DNA of 64,000 nt from Lachnospiraceae bacterium XBD2001 (GTDB taxonomy: Bacteria; Bacillota; Clostridia; Lachnospirales; Lachnospiraceae): NCBI GenBank assembly GCA_900116395.1, contig FPAN01000003.1, positions 186,001 through 250,000 on the forward strand, written 5' to 3'. How positions within the stretch are numbered: the first letter of the stretch is position 1; each line of letters begins with the position of its first letter. Shown piece by piece: positions 18,537-27,024 of the stretch. The position numbers were made by a program, and so were the translations under genes. The notes under the pieces are model-generated. The model was not told the DNA's origin. It made no database searches and worked only from the letters and a program-made list of their open reading frames with translations.

Positions 18537-18565
18537 TTGCAATCATAGAGTTTGTGTGATATATT
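18537..18565 (+). promoter_or_regulatory. Predicted promoter of the rimP-nusA-infB operon
   Basis: TTGCAA (18537-18542), 17-nt spacer, TATATT (18560-18565). Transcription would start near 18572, giving a leader of about 78 nt that contains the hairpin at 18589-18620. Confidence 0.7.
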
Positions 18566-18588
18566 AAATATCGTGAATATGCTAGATG

Positions 18589-18620
18589 ATTGAGAGTGGG
18601 TCGCGAGATCCACTCTCAAT
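18589..18620 (+). promoter_or_regulatory. GNRA-tetraloop hairpin in the rimP leader
   Basis: A perfect 11-bp stem ATTGAGAGTGG / CCACTCTCAAT is extended inward by three pairs (one G-U) to a GCGA tetraloop, giving a 14-bp stem. No U-tract follows, so it does not look like a plain terminator. It lies between the predicted start of transcription and the rimP Shine-Dalgarno. It may protect or regulate the mRNA; function not known. Confidence 0.7.
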
Positions 18621-18649
18621 TCGTTATGTAGAACAAAAGGTGGTGTCAT

Positions 18650-19114
18650 ATGTCAAAAAGGGATGTATATGAAGCGAAGACAACCGAGTTCATTACTCCG
18701 ATTTTGGAAGCGAAGGGTTTTTCCCTTGTAGATGTGGAGTATGTACGGGAAGGTGCAGATAATTATCTTCGTGCTTACATCGATAAGCCGGGCGGAATCA
18801 ATATCAATGATTGCGTAGCCGTTAGCGAAGAAATGAATGTTATTTTGGATCGGGAGGATTACATTTCGGATCCTTACACTTTTGAAGTCAGCTCTCCGGA
18901 TTTGTCCCGTCCTCTGAAGAAGGACAAGGATTTCGAGCGCAACCTCGGAAACAATCTGGAGATTAAGACATATAAACCGATCAATGGTTCCAAAGAGTTC
19001 GAAGCGGTGTTAGACGCTTACGATACGGATACCATTACGGTACATGCTGGCGATGAATCTATGGTTTTGAATCGCAGTGATTTGGCATTAGTAAGAATAG
19101 CAATTGATTTTTAA
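18650..19114 (+). CDS. rimP: Ribosome maturation factor RimP
   Basis: Assists 30S subunit maturation. 154 residues, normal length. Family text includes VDVEYVREGADNYLRAYIDKP in the N-terminal alpha/beta domain, then CVAVSEEMNVILD and YTFEVSSPDLSRPLKKDKDF, followed by a C-terminal Sm-like barrel. Shine-Dalgarno AAGGTGG. It is the first gene of a canonical rimP-nusA-ylxR-ylxQ-infB-rbfA operon. Confidence 0.97.
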   Translation: MSKRDVYEAKTTEFITPILEAKGFSLVDVEYVREGADNYLRAYIDKPGGININDCVAVSEEMNVILDREDYISDPYTFEVSSPDLSRPLKKDKDFERNLGNNLEIKTYKPINGSKEFEAVLDAYDTDTITVHAGDESMVLNRSDLALVRIAIDF

Positions 19115-19131
19115 TAATCAGGAGGAAGAAC

Positions 19132-20298
19132 ATGAAGAACAATGAGCTGTTAGAAGCACTCACAATCCTTGAGAAAGAGAAGAACATCAGCAAGGATACC
19201 TTACTTGAGGCAATTTCCAATTCTTTGATGATTGCTTGCAAGAACCATTTCGGAACAAGCGACAATGTCATCGTACATATTGATCCGGATACTTGCGAGT
19301 ACCAGGTATTACAGGCGAAGACCGTTGTAGATGAGGTTTTTGATCCTGCTGAGGAGATTTCCATTGAAGATGCACATGAAATCGATGGCGCATTCCAGTT
19401 GGGCGATACCGTGAATGTACGTGTAGAGTCTAAGGAATTCGGCCGTATCGCTACCAGCGCTGCGAAGAACGTAATCTTACAGAAGATTCGTGAGGAAGAG
19501 CGCAAGGTGATCTATGGCGAGTTCTACGATAAGGAACACCAGATTGTTACCGGTATCGTTCAGAGATATGTTGGCAAGAATATCAGCATCAACCTTGGTA
19601 AGGCAGATGCAATTCTTACCGAGAATGAGCAGATTAAGGGTGAGACCTACAAGCCTACCGATCGTATTAAGGTATATATCTTAGAGGTTAAGGATACTTC
19701 CAAGGGACCTCGTATCCGTGTATCCAGAACCCATCCGGAATTGGTGAAGCGTTTATTCGAGGAAGAGGTTGCAGAAGTTCGCGATGGCGTTGTTGAAATC
19801 AAGAGCATTGCCCGCGAGGCAGGCAACCGTACCAAGATTGCGGTATGGTCCAACAACGAGGACGTGGATCCGGTTGGTGCATGTGTTGGTATGAACGGTT
19901 CCCGTGTAAATGCCATTGTAGATGAGCTTGGCAACGAGAAGATTGATATCATTAACTGGAGCGATAATCCTGCAATGTTAATCGAGAATGCACTTAGCCC
20001 GGCTAAGGTTATTTCCGTTATTGCAGATTCCGAGGAGAAGACTGCGAAGGTTGTCGTTCCGGATTATCAGTTGTCTCTTGCAATTGGTAAGGAAGGACAG
20101 AATGCCCGCCTGGCAGCTCGTTTGACCGGCTTCAAGATTGATATCAAGTCTGAGACCCAGGCACGTGAATCCGGTGACTTCATGGATTACGAGAACGACT
20201 ACGATGATTACGATGAGTATGACGATGAAGAGTACTACGATGAGAACGGTGAGTACTATGAAGAATCCGATATGGATTCTGCCGAGGATGGAGAATAA
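19132..20298 (+). CDS. nusA: Transcription termination/antitermination factor NusA
   Basis: RNA polymerase-binding factor acting in pausing, termination and antitermination. 388 residues: the N-terminal RNAP-binding domain (to about 125), an S1 domain ([20 protein letters not shown]), then two KH domains, with [21 protein letters not shown] and [18 protein letters not shown] as GxxG loops. The C-terminus is an acidic Asp/Tyr/Glu tail of about 40 residues instead of the E. coli acidic repeats, typical of Gram-positive NusA. Shine-Dalgarno GGAGGAAGA before ATG. Confidence 0.98.
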   Translation: MKNNELLEALTILEKEKNISKDTLLEAISNSLMIACKNHFGTSDNVIVHIDPDTCEYQVLQAKTVVDEVFDPAEEISIEDAHEIDGAFQLGDTVNVRVESKEFGRIATSAAKNVILQKIREEERKVIYGEFYDKEHQIVTGIVQRYVGKNISINLGKADAILTENEQIKGETYKPTDRIKVYILEVKDTSKGPRIRVSRTHPELVKRLFEEEVAEVRDGVVEIKSIAREAGNRTKIAVWSNNEDVDPVGACVGMNGSRVNAIVDELGNEKIDIINWSDNPAMLIENALSPAKVISVIADSEEKTAKVVVPDYQLSLAIGKEGQNARLAARLTGFKIDIKSETQARESGDFMDYENDYDDYDEYDDEEYYDENGEYYEESDMDSAEDGE

Positions 20299-20307
20299 AG
20301 TATAGGA

Positions 20308-20574
20308 ATGACAAAGAGTAGCAAGATTCCGATGCGCAAATGCGTCGGATGCAACGAGATGAAACCGAAAACTGAATTGGTGCGCATCCTTCGGACCGTG
20401 GAAGATACCGTGACGATTGATTCCACACTTCGCGCCAACGGACGCGGCGCTTATCTTTGCAAAAATGAGGCGTGCCTGAATCGCGCAATGAAGACCAAGG
20501 CATTGGAACGTTCCTTGAAGATGCCGATTCCTGCAGAGGTTTTTGAATCTCTGAGAGAGGAGTTGATGGCATGA
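20308..20574 (+). CDS. ylxR: YlxR family RNA-binding protein
   Basis: Small basic protein (88 residues) of the YlxR/DUF448 family. It shows the signature MRKCVGCNEMKPKTELVRI and GRGAYLCKNEACLNRAMK, with a CxxC and further Cys. In Bacillus subtilis the homologue (also called RnpM) binds RNase P RNA. It sits between nusA and ylxQ as usual. The ATG has only AGGA abutting it, and a better GGAG lies 14 nt away inside the end of nusA, so translation may depend on coupling. Confidence 0.93.
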   Translation: MTKSSKIPMRKCVGCNEMKPKTELVRILRTVEDTVTIDSTLRANGRGAYLCKNEACLNRAMKTKALERSLKMPIPAEVFESLREELMA

Positions 20575-20885
20575 GCGTAGACCGAGTGCTTTCCATGATT
20601 GGTCTGTCCGCCAAAGCCGGCAAGGTGAAGAGCGGAGAGTTCGCTGTGGAACAGGCAGTCAAGGGTGGCAAGGCTTTTTTAGTGATTGTGGCAAGCGATG
20701 CTTCCGACAATTCCAAGAAGTCTTACCGGGATATGTGTGAGTATTACGAAGTGCCGTTATTCTTTTATGCAGACAAAGAGTCCTTAGGACAGTGCTGCGG
20801 CAAAGAGTTTCGGGCATCGGTTGCAATTGTGGATGAGAATCTTGCGAAGGCAGTGGCTGATAAATTATCAGCTTCCGGCAGATAA
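20571..20885 (+). CDS. ylxQ: L7Ae-family ribosomal/kink-turn protein YlxQ
   Basis: 104 residues of the L7Ae/L30e/S12e fold, expected to bind kink-turn-like RNA. The pattern [20 protein letters not shown], then [17 protein letters not shown] and [20 protein letters not shown], matches this family. The ATG overlaps the ylxR stop by 4 nt (ATGA). Conserved operon position between ylxR and infB. Confidence 0.93.
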   Translation: MSVDRVLSMIGLSAKAGKVKSGEFAVEQAVKGGKAFLVIVASDASDNSKKSYRDMCEYYEVPLFFYADKESLGQCCGKEFRASVAIVDENLAKAVADKLSASGR

Positions 20886-20899
20886 AATGGAGGATAAAT

Positions 20900-23677
20900 A
20901 TGGCAAAAATCAGAGTATATGAACTTGCAAAAGAACTGGATATTTCGTCTAAAGACATTATCGAGTTTTTCGCGAAAAGCGGTGTAGAGTTAAAGAGCCA
21001 GAGCGGTATGGACGAAGCGCAGGTGGAAGCGTTTAAGAACAGCCGCGGTGGTAACAAGAAGGCAGCAGATGCGCCGAAGGAAGCTAAGAAAGCTGCTCCG
21101 AAGGCAGATGCTGTGAAGTCTGAGGCCCCGAAGAACAACGCGCCAAAGGCTGCACCGAAGAATGAAGCTGCGAAGGCAGAAGGTGAGAAGACAGACGACG
21201 CTGCAAACCGTCCGAAGAAGAAGTCTTCCATTACCGCTGTTTTCAATGCACAGTACAGTAAGGATTCCAGAGGACGTGACGACAGAAACCGTCGTAGACC
21301 GGATGACCGCAGACCAAACGGTGGCAACCGTAACAACAATGACCGTCGTCCCAACGGTAGACCGGATGCTCCCCATACACCGATTCGTGTACGTCCGGAG
21401 AGCGAGCGTACCGTTCGTCCGCGTGGATTGAACCAGGCAGAGGATACACCAGTACGTGAGAATACACAGGCAGCGAAGCCACAGACCAATAAGCCACAGG
21501 GCGACAGAAACGAAGCACGTCCTGCTTCCGATCGTCCACAGAAGCGCCCGGGTATTCAGGTGAAGCGTAATATTTTCGCTGACGCTGCGAACCGTTCTTC
21601 CGAGAATCGCAACGAGAAGAATGAGCATGGCAATAACAACCGTAACGATAACCGCCAGAATCGCGGACCTAGAGATAACCGCAGTGGCGATCGCGATAAT
21701 CGTTTCCGTAAGGATAACAACACCTCCGCAGCTCCTGCAGAAGAGACCAGAAGCGCGAAGGATAACACCAGAAGCCGTGATGACGGCCGTAACAAGAAGC
21801 GCAATACCGATCATGATGCACTTGGCAGCAAGAAGCAGGAGCGTTTCGTTAACTTAGAGAAGAACGGCGGCAAGAAGAAGACCAAGAACAATCAGAACAA
21901 GCAGCCTCAGCGTAATGAGGATGAGATTCTGAATTTGGTACTTCCGGAGCATTTGACCATCAAGGAGTTGGCTGACAAGATGAAGGTTGCTCCTTCCGCA
22001 ATCGTGAAGAAGTTGTTCATGAAGGGTACTATGGTTACGGTGAACCAGGATATCGATTATGAGCAGGCAGAAGAGATTGCACTGGAATTCAACTGCGTAT
22101 GTGAGCCGGAAGAGAAGGTTGACGTTATTGCAGAGCTTCTGAAAGAAGAAGAGGAAGATCCGGCTACTTTGGTATCCCGTCCTCCGGTTGTCTGCGTTAT
22201 GGGTCACGTTGACCACGGTAAAACTTCTCTTTTGGATGCTATCCGTGATACCCATGTCATCGAGCGTGAGGCCGGTGGTATTACCCAGAAAATCGGTGCT
22301 TATGTTGTAGGTATCAATGGCCAGAAGATTACTTTCTTGGATACTCCTGGACATGAGGCCTTCACTGCAATGCGTATGCGTGGTGCTAACTCCACCGATA
22401 TTGCAATCTTAGTTGTTGCTGCAGACGATGGTGTGATGCCACAGACCGTTGAGGCAATTAACCATGCCAAGGCTGCAGGCGTTGAGATTATTGTTGCAAT
22501 CAATAAGATTGATAAGCCGAATGCAAATATTGATCGAGTAAAACAGGAATTGTCCGAGTACGAGTTGATTCCTTCCGATTGGGGCGGAAGCACCGAGTTT
22601 GTTCCGGTTTCCGCACATACTCACGAAGGTATTGATGACTTGTTGGAGATGATTCTGTTGACCTCCGAAGTTTTGGAGCTTAAGGCAAATCCGAAGCGTA
22701 ACGCTCGTGGTCTTGTCCTTGAGGCAGAGCTTGATAAGGGACGCGGTGTTGTTGCTACCGTATTGGTACAGAAGGGTACCTTGCATGTAGGTGATCCTGT
22801 TGCTGCAGGTACTGCATATGGTAAGGTTCGTGCCATGATTGATGAGAACGGTAAGCGTCTGAAGAAGGCGGGCCCTTCTACACCGGTTGAGATCCTTGGT
22901 TTAAGCGAAGTTCCAAACGCCGGTGAAATCTTCACTGCAATGGATAGCGAGAAGGAAGCAAGAAGCTTTGCAGAGACCTTCGTATCCGTTGGCAAGGATA
23001 AGTTGATTGAAGAGACCAAGTCCAAGATGTCCTTGGATGATTTGTTCTCCCAGATTCAGGCCGGTAACGTGAAGGAATTGAACATCATTGTTAAGGCAGA
23101 TGTTCAGGGCTCCGTTGAGGCTGTTAAGCAGTCCTTAGTGAAGTTGTCCAACGATGAAGTCGTTGTTAAGATTATTCACGGTGGTGTTGGTGCCATCAAC
23201 GAAAGTGATGTTGTTTTGGCATCCGCTTCTAACGCAATCATCATCGGATTTAATGTTCGTCCGGACAATGTTGCGAAGCAGACAGCAGATCATGAAGGCG
23301 TAGATATTCGTCTCTACAAGGTTATTTACAACGCAATTGAAGATGTCGAAGCTGCTATGAAGGGTATGTTAGAGCCAATCTACGAAGAGAAGGTAATCGG
23401 ACATGCTCAGGTACGTCAGATCTTCAAGTCTTCCGACGTTGGAAATATTGCAGGTTCCTATATCTTAGACGGTTCCTTCAAGAGAGACTGCAAGGTTCGT
23501 ATTACCCGTGAAGGCGAGCAGATTTACGAAGGCGCTCTTGCTTCCCTGAAGCGTTTCAAGGATGACGTGAAGGAAGTTAAGGCCGGATATGAGTGTGGTC
23601 TTGTATTCGACGGATTCTCTGAGATTCGTGAAGAGGACGAAGTGGAAGCTTACATTATGGTTGAGGTTCCGAGATAG
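20900..23677 (+). CDS. infB: Translation initiation factor IF-2
   Basis: GTPase that places initiator tRNA on the ribosome. 925 residues. The first 50 residues form an IF2-N domain. Residues about 55-330 are a disordered, low-complexity region rich in Arg, Asn, Asp, Lys, Pro and Ala. A second IF2-N-like domain then leads to the G domain with GHVDHGKT (about 435), [12 protein letters not shown] and NKID. Domains II-IV follow, ending [12 protein letters not shown] and [12 protein letters not shown]. Strong Shine-Dalgarno TGGAGGA. rbfA follows 11 nt later. Confidence 0.98.
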   Translation: MAKIRVYELAKELDISSKDIIEFFAKSGVELKSQSGMDEAQVEAFKNSRGGNKKAADAPKEAKKAAPKADAVKSEAPKNNAPKAAPKNEAAKAEGEKTDDAANRPKKKSSITAVFNAQYSKDSRGRDDRNRRRPDDRRPNGGNRNNNDRRPNGRPDAPHTPIRVRPESERTVRPRGLNQAEDTPVRENTQAAKPQTNKPQGDRNEARPASDRPQKRPGIQVKRNIFADAANRSSENRNEKNEHGNNNRNDNRQNRGPRDNRSGDRDNRFRKDNNTSAAPAEETRSAKDNTRSRDDGRNKKRNTDHDALGSKKQERFVNLEKNGGKKKTKNNQNKQPQRNEDEILNLVLPEHLTIKELADKMKVAPSAIVKKLFMKGTMVTVNQDIDYEQAEEIALEFNCVCEPEEKVDVIAELLKEEEEDPATLVSRPPVVCVMGHVDHGKTSLLDAIRDTHVIEREAGGITQKIGAYVVGINGQKITFLDTPGHEAFTAMRMRGANSTDIAILVVAADDGVMPQTVEAINHAKAAGVEIIVAINKIDKPNANIDRVKQELSEYELIPSDWGGSTEFVPVSAHTHEGIDDLLEMILLTSEVLELKANPKRNARGLVLEAELDKGRGVVATVLVQKGTLHVGDPVAAGTAYGKVRAMIDENGKRLKKAGPSTPVEILGLSEVPNAGEIFTAMDSEKEARSFAETFVSVGKDKLIEETKSKMSLDDLFSQIQAGNVKELNIIVKADVQGSVEAVKQSLVKLSNDEVVVKIIHGGVGAINESDVVLASASNAIIIGFNVRPDNVAKQTADHEGVDIRLYKVIYNAIEDVEAAMKGMLEPIYEEKVIGHAQVRQIFKSSDVGNIAGSYILDGSFKRDCKVRITREGEQIYEGALASLKRFKDDVKEVKAGYECGLVFDGFSEIREEDEVEAYIMVEVPR

Positions 23678-23688
23678 AGGATATATAT

Positions 23689-24063
23689 ATGAGAAAAAAC
23701 AGTGTGAAAAATATTCGCATTAATGAAGAAGTATTCCGCGAGCTCTCCAATATTATTCGAGGAGAGCTCAAGGATCCTCGTATTAGCCCGATGACCAGTG
23801 TTGTCAGTGTGGAGGTTGCTCCGGATTTGAAGACAGCCAAAGCCTATATTAGCGTGTTGGGTGACGAGGAGGCTGCTAAGAAGACCATGGCCGGTTTGAA
23901 GAGCTGTGGCGGATTCATCCGTCATCTTCTGGCACAGAATTTGAACTTGCGTAATACACCTGAGATTACCTTTGTATTGGATCAGTCCATTGCATACGGT
24001 GTTCGTATGTCCAAGCTGATTGATGATGTGGTATCCGGTGAGTCCAAGGAAGATGGAGAGTAA
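23689..24063 (+). CDS. rbfA: 30S ribosome-binding factor RbfA
   Basis: Late 30S maturation and cold-adaptation factor. 124 residues with a KH-like fold. Recognisable stretches are RINEEVFRELSNIIRGELKD, a strand with DLKTAKAYISVLGD, and RNTPEITFVLDQSIAYGVRM near the C-terminus. Shine-Dalgarno AGAGGAT. It is followed by the DHH phosphoesterase gene with 1 nt between stop and ATG. Confidence 0.96.
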   Translation: MRKNSVKNIRINEEVFRELSNIIRGELKDPRISPMTSVVSVEVAPDLKTAKAYISVLGDEEAAKKTMAGLKSCGGFIRHLLAQNLNLRNTPEITFVLDQSIAYGVRMSKLIDDVVSGESKEDGE

Positions 24064-24064
24064 C

Positions 24065-25036
24065 ATGGAAGGAATTCTTTCATATATCGGTGATGCCAAG
24101 ACCGTTGGTATTGCCGGTCATATTAATCCGGATGGTGACTGCGTAGGATCCTGTTTGGCTGTTTACAATTATCTTTGCCAGCAGAGAGGGGATTTGGATG
24201 TTCATGTTTTTTTGAATCCGATTCCTACGATTTTTTCTTTCCTTACCAATGCGGCCTCCATTGAGCAAGCCGACGAGGAAGATACCAATCGCAGTTTTGA
24301 TTTGTTTATCGTCTTGGATTGCGGTGACACCAGTCGCTTAGGCCCGGCAAGTACGTATTTTCGTAATGCCAAGCATACTATTTGCGTAGACCATCATTTG
24401 GGCAAGCATGAATTTGCGGAGCAGAACTTCGTGGATTCCGATGCAAGCTCTACCTGTGAGCTGGTTTTTGACCTTATGGACAAGAACCTCATCACAAAAG
24501 AGGTTGCGGAGTGCATCTATACCGGTATGGTGACGGATACGGGAGTGTTTCAGTATTCCTGTACACATTCTTCCACCATGCGCTCGGCTGGCTTCTTGAT
24601 GGATTTAGGCATTGATTATCCGCGAATTGTTGAGCGCGTCTTTTTTGAAAAGACCTTCAACCAGAATCGGGTATTGGGTCAGGCTCTTTTGAATGCCAGA
24701 CAGTACTTGGATGGCAGCTGTATTGCGTCAGTGATTACCCAAAAAGAAATGGCACAGTATGATGTGCTTCCTAAACATATGGAAGGCATTGTCAGCCAGT
24801 TACGCGCCACCAGAGGTGTGGAGGTTGCGATTTTCCTATATCAGGTGGAGACCGGTGGTTACAAGGTAAGTCTTCGTTCCTCTGATCTGGTAAACGTAGC
24901 CGAGATTGCCACTGCCTACGGCGGAGGCGGACATGCCAAAGCAGCCGGATGCGGTATTATGGGCGATCCTTGGGCTGCAATTGATACCATTGTGAAGAAG
25001 GTTAAGCTGCAACTGAAGGAAACAAACAAGGATTAG
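24065..25036 (+). CDS. nrnA: DHH/DHHA1 phosphoesterase NrnA (oligoribonuclease/pAp phosphatase)
   Basis: Degrades short oligoribonucleotides and dephosphorylates pAp. The ATG at 24065, 1 nt after the rbfA stop and behind GGAGAG, is preferred to upstream in-frame codons that would run into rbfA. 323 residues. The DHH motifs are AGHINPDGDCVGS, LDCGDTSRL, DHHLGKHEFAEQNF and TGMVTDTGVFQYS. The DHHA1 glycine-rich end is YGGGGHAKAAGCGI. Family identity is secure; which substrate dominates is not decided here. Confidence 0.95.
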   Translation: MEGILSYIGDAKTVGIAGHINPDGDCVGSCLAVYNYLCQQRGDLDVHVFLNPIPTIFSFLTNAASIEQADEEDTNRSFDLFIVLDCGDTSRLGPASTYFRNAKHTICVDHHLGKHEFAEQNFVDSDASSTCELVFDLMDKNLITKEVAECIYTGMVTDTGVFQYSCTHSSTMRSAGFLMDLGIDYPRIVERVFFEKTFNQNRVLGQALLNARQYLDGSCIASVITQKEMAQYDVLPKHMEGIVSQLRATRGVEVAIFLYQVETGGYKVSLRSSDLVNVAEIATAYGGGGHAKAAGCGIMGDPWAAIDTIVKKVKLQLKETNKD

Positions 25037-25040
25037 TACA

Positions 25041-25077
25041 AACCAACAGTGCAGGTTCCTGCATTTGTTGGTTTTTT
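25041..25077 (+). terminator. Terminator between nrnA and truB
   Basis: AACCAACA pairs with TGTTGGTT and an inner TGCAG with CTGCA (loop GTTC, one bulge), followed by TTTTTT. The truB ATG lies only 10 nt beyond, so the hairpin could limit expression of truB-ribF. Confidence 0.8.
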
Positions 25078-25086
25078 ATTTTACAT

Positions 25087-25971
25087 ATGAAATCAGGAAT
25101 CATTATAATTGACAAAGAAAAAGGATTTACCTCCTTTGATGTGATTGCCAAATTAAGGGGAATCCTACATACGAAAAAATTAGGGCATACGGGAACCTTG
25201 GATCCGGACGCCACCGGCGTGTTACCGGTCTGCATTGGGAAAGCGACCAAGGTCTGTGATTTGTTGACGGACCGTTCCAAAACCTATGAGACCGTAATGC
25301 TGCTTGGACAGGCAACGGATACACAGGATATTTCCGGTACCATTCTTCATAAGGCACCGGTTACGGTAACGGAAGATGCGGTACGGGATGCCATTGCTTC
25401 TATGGTTGGTAAACAGCTGCAGACCCCGCCGATGTATTCTGCGAAAAAAGTAGACGGCCGCAAGCTGTACGAATTGGCCAGAGAAGGAGTGGAAGTGTAC
25501 CGAGAGCCAAGTGCCATTGAAGTATTTTCCATTGAAGTGCTCTGGATGGACTTGCCAAGAGTATCTATGCGCATCTCCTGTTCCAAAGGTACTTACATTC
25601 GTACCATTTGCAACGATATCGGCGAGAAGTTAGGTTGCTATGGCTGTATGGAAGCACTTCGACGTACCAGAGTCGGTGAGTTTGACTTAGAGGGCGCTTA
25701 TTCCTTGGAAGAAGTGGAAGAGATGATGCGCCAGGGGACGGTGGAAGACCACATTTTTTCCATTGATACCTTGTTTTCGGAATATGAGGAAGTTCATGCG
25801 TTGCCGGAAGCAACACGGATTTTGGAGAACGGTAATCCGCTATTATTCCGGGAAACGGATCGGATTGCAATAGGTGATATGGTTCGGATGTATCATCCGG
25901 ACGGCCGATTTGCGGGAGTATATCAGAAGGGTGCAACCAGTTACAAAATAAGGAAGAACTTTTTAGAATGA
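25087..25971 (+). CDS. truB: tRNA pseudouridine-55 synthase TruB
   Basis: Makes pseudouridine 55 in the T loop of tRNAs. 294 residues. The catalytic Asp is in LGHTGTLDPDATGVLPVCIG. Also present are TPPMYSAKKVDGRKLYELAR and CSKGTYIRTICNDIGEKLGC, and the C-terminus is a PUA-like domain. No Shine-Dalgarno is visible before the ATG: the upstream sequence is the U-tract of the preceding terminator (TTTTTTATTTTACAT). Position after rbfA-nrnA and before ribF is the standard order. Confidence 0.95.
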   Translation: MKSGIIIIDKEKGFTSFDVIAKLRGILHTKKLGHTGTLDPDATGVLPVCIGKATKVCDLLTDRSKTYETVMLLGQATDTQDISGTILHKAPVTVTEDAVRDAIASMVGKQLQTPPMYSAKKVDGRKLYELAREGVEVYREPSAIEVFSIEVLWMDLPRVSMRISCSKGTYIRTICNDIGEKLGCYGCMEALRRTRVGEFDLEGAYSLEEVEEMMRQGTVEDHIFSIDTLFSEYEEVHALPEATRILENGNPLLFRETDRIAIGDMVRMYHPDGRFAGVYQKGATSYKIRKNFLE

Positions 25972-26888
25972 TTTACTTAAAAGGAATTGAAAAATATCAG
26001 GAATCTTCTGATTCTGCAGTTACCATAGGCAAATTCGATGGGATTCATCGGGGACATGAGTATTTGATCTCCCGCATCCACGAACAGGCGAAGCGCGGCA
26101 TGAAGTCGGTAATGGTCACTTTTGACCAGTCCCCTCGTGTGATTCTTGGCAAAGAAGCCAAGGACGATCGGAATTTGGTGACTCCTGCGGAGCGCAGCGT
26201 TTTGCTGTCGAAGCAGGGATTGGATTATCTTTTGGAATTGCCTTTTACCGATGAGATGATTTCCATGGAACCGGAAGATTTTATTGCAATGCTTTGTGAG
26301 AAGCTACATATGCGCTATCTTGTGGTAGGAAATGATTTCCACTTCGGCTACAAAGGCAGAGGCGATGCGGCGCTTTTAGAGAAACTGTCTCATCAAATGG
26401 GATTTGAACTTTTGGTGGTACATAAGCTTCAGGACGATGACAGGGACATTTCCAGTTCTTATGTCAGAGATGAAATCCGTCAGGGACATATTCTTCACGC
26501 CAATGAATTGTTGGGGCACCCCTATTTTGTTTGGGGTGAGATCATTCATGGTAACCACGTCGGAACCGGTATGGGCGTTCCTACCATTAATATTTTACCG
26601 CCGGCAGATAAGCTGTTGCCTCCATTTGGAGTGTATGTTACCACGGTGGAGGTGGAAGGCCGGATTTATCACGGAATTACGGACGTTGGAACCAAACCGA
26701 CGGTGTCTTCCGATGGCAGTGTTGTGGTTGAGACCCATATTCTGGACTTCTCCAGCAACATTTACGGCGAGACCGCAATGATTCGTTTTTACGATTATGT
26801 GCGACCGGAGATGAAGTTCGATCATATCGAAGCCTTGAAGAAACAGATCGAATCCGACAAAAAAAGGGCATATGCGTTTTTTAAATAA
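25968..26888 (+). CDS. ribF: Bifunctional riboflavin kinase/FAD synthetase RibF
   Basis: Phosphorylates riboflavin to FMN and adenylylates FMN to FAD. The N-terminal FAD-synthetase domain has GKFDGIHRGHEYLISR (HxGH nucleotidyltransferase motif), VVGNDFHFGYKGRGDA and SSSYVRDEIRQG. The C-terminal flavokinase domain has GTGMGVPTINI and GITDVGTKPTV. 306 residues, full length. The start overlaps the truB stop by 4 nt (ATGA). Last gene of the operon; no FMN riboswitch precedes it. Confidence 0.96.
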   Translation: MIYLKGIEKYQESSDSAVTIGKFDGIHRGHEYLISRIHEQAKRGMKSVMVTFDQSPRVILGKEAKDDRNLVTPAERSVLLSKQGLDYLLELPFTDEMISMEPEDFIAMLCEKLHMRYLVVGNDFHFGYKGRGDAALLEKLSHQMGFELLVVHKLQDDDRDISSSYVRDEIRQGHILHANELLGHPYFVWGEIIHGNHVGTGMGVPTINILPPADKLLPPFGVYVTTVEVEGRIYHGITDVGTKPTVSSDGSVVVETHILDFSSNIYGETAMIRFYDYVRPEMKFDHIEALKKQIESDKKRAYAFFK

Positions 26889-26890
26889 TA

Positions 26891-26920
26891 TTACGTAAAT
26901 GTTACAAATTTTACGTAAAT
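26891..26920 (+). promoter_or_regulatory. Operator-like phased repeats upstream of the NlpC/P60 gene
   Basis: TTACGTAAAT occurs at 26891-26900 and again at 26911-26920, exactly 20 bp (about two helical turns) apart. Each carries the palindrome TTACGTAA, and GTTAC lies between. The second copy ends 3 bp before the -35 box. On the minus strand TGTAAC-N5-CGTAAT resembles a WalR-type hexamer direct repeat with one mismatch. Confidence 0.6.
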
Positions 26921-26923
26921 TTG

Positions 26924-26952
26924 TTGACAGCCTAGGATGCCCTTGTTATACT
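26924..26952 (+). promoter_or_regulatory. Consensus sigma-A promoter for the NlpC/P60 gene
   Basis: TTGACA (26924-26929), 17-nt spacer, TATACT (26947-26952). This is the closest match to the sigma-A consensus that I found in the window. Start of transcription is expected near 26959. Confidence 0.85.
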
Positions 26953-26963
26953 AAACCTTGTGA

Positions 26964-26992
26964 AACAGTGGATTTTTCATAAATCTGCTGTT
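26964..26992 (+). promoter_or_regulatory. Leader hairpin upstream of the NlpC/P60 gene
   Basis: AACAG-TG-GATTT pairs with AAATC-TG-CTGTT around a short loop, with a symmetric TG/TG internal mismatch, followed by TTGATTTG. It lies between the promoter and the start codon. It could be a weak attenuator or a stability element. Confidence 0.45.
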
Positions 26993-27024
26993 TTGATTTG
27001 TATGAAAGGGTAGCATTAATTCTT

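Noticed and set aside
20659..21814. Long minus-strand open frames (about 275 codons) opposite infB
   Set aside because: They lie opposite the low-complexity Arg/Asn/Asp region of IF-2, whose biased codons suppress stops on the other strand; the products are Ser/Arg/Val-rich with no domain.
25968..26888. FMN riboswitch control of ribF
   Set aside because: ribF starts inside truB with no leader, and no RFN-type conserved bases are present upstream of truB.
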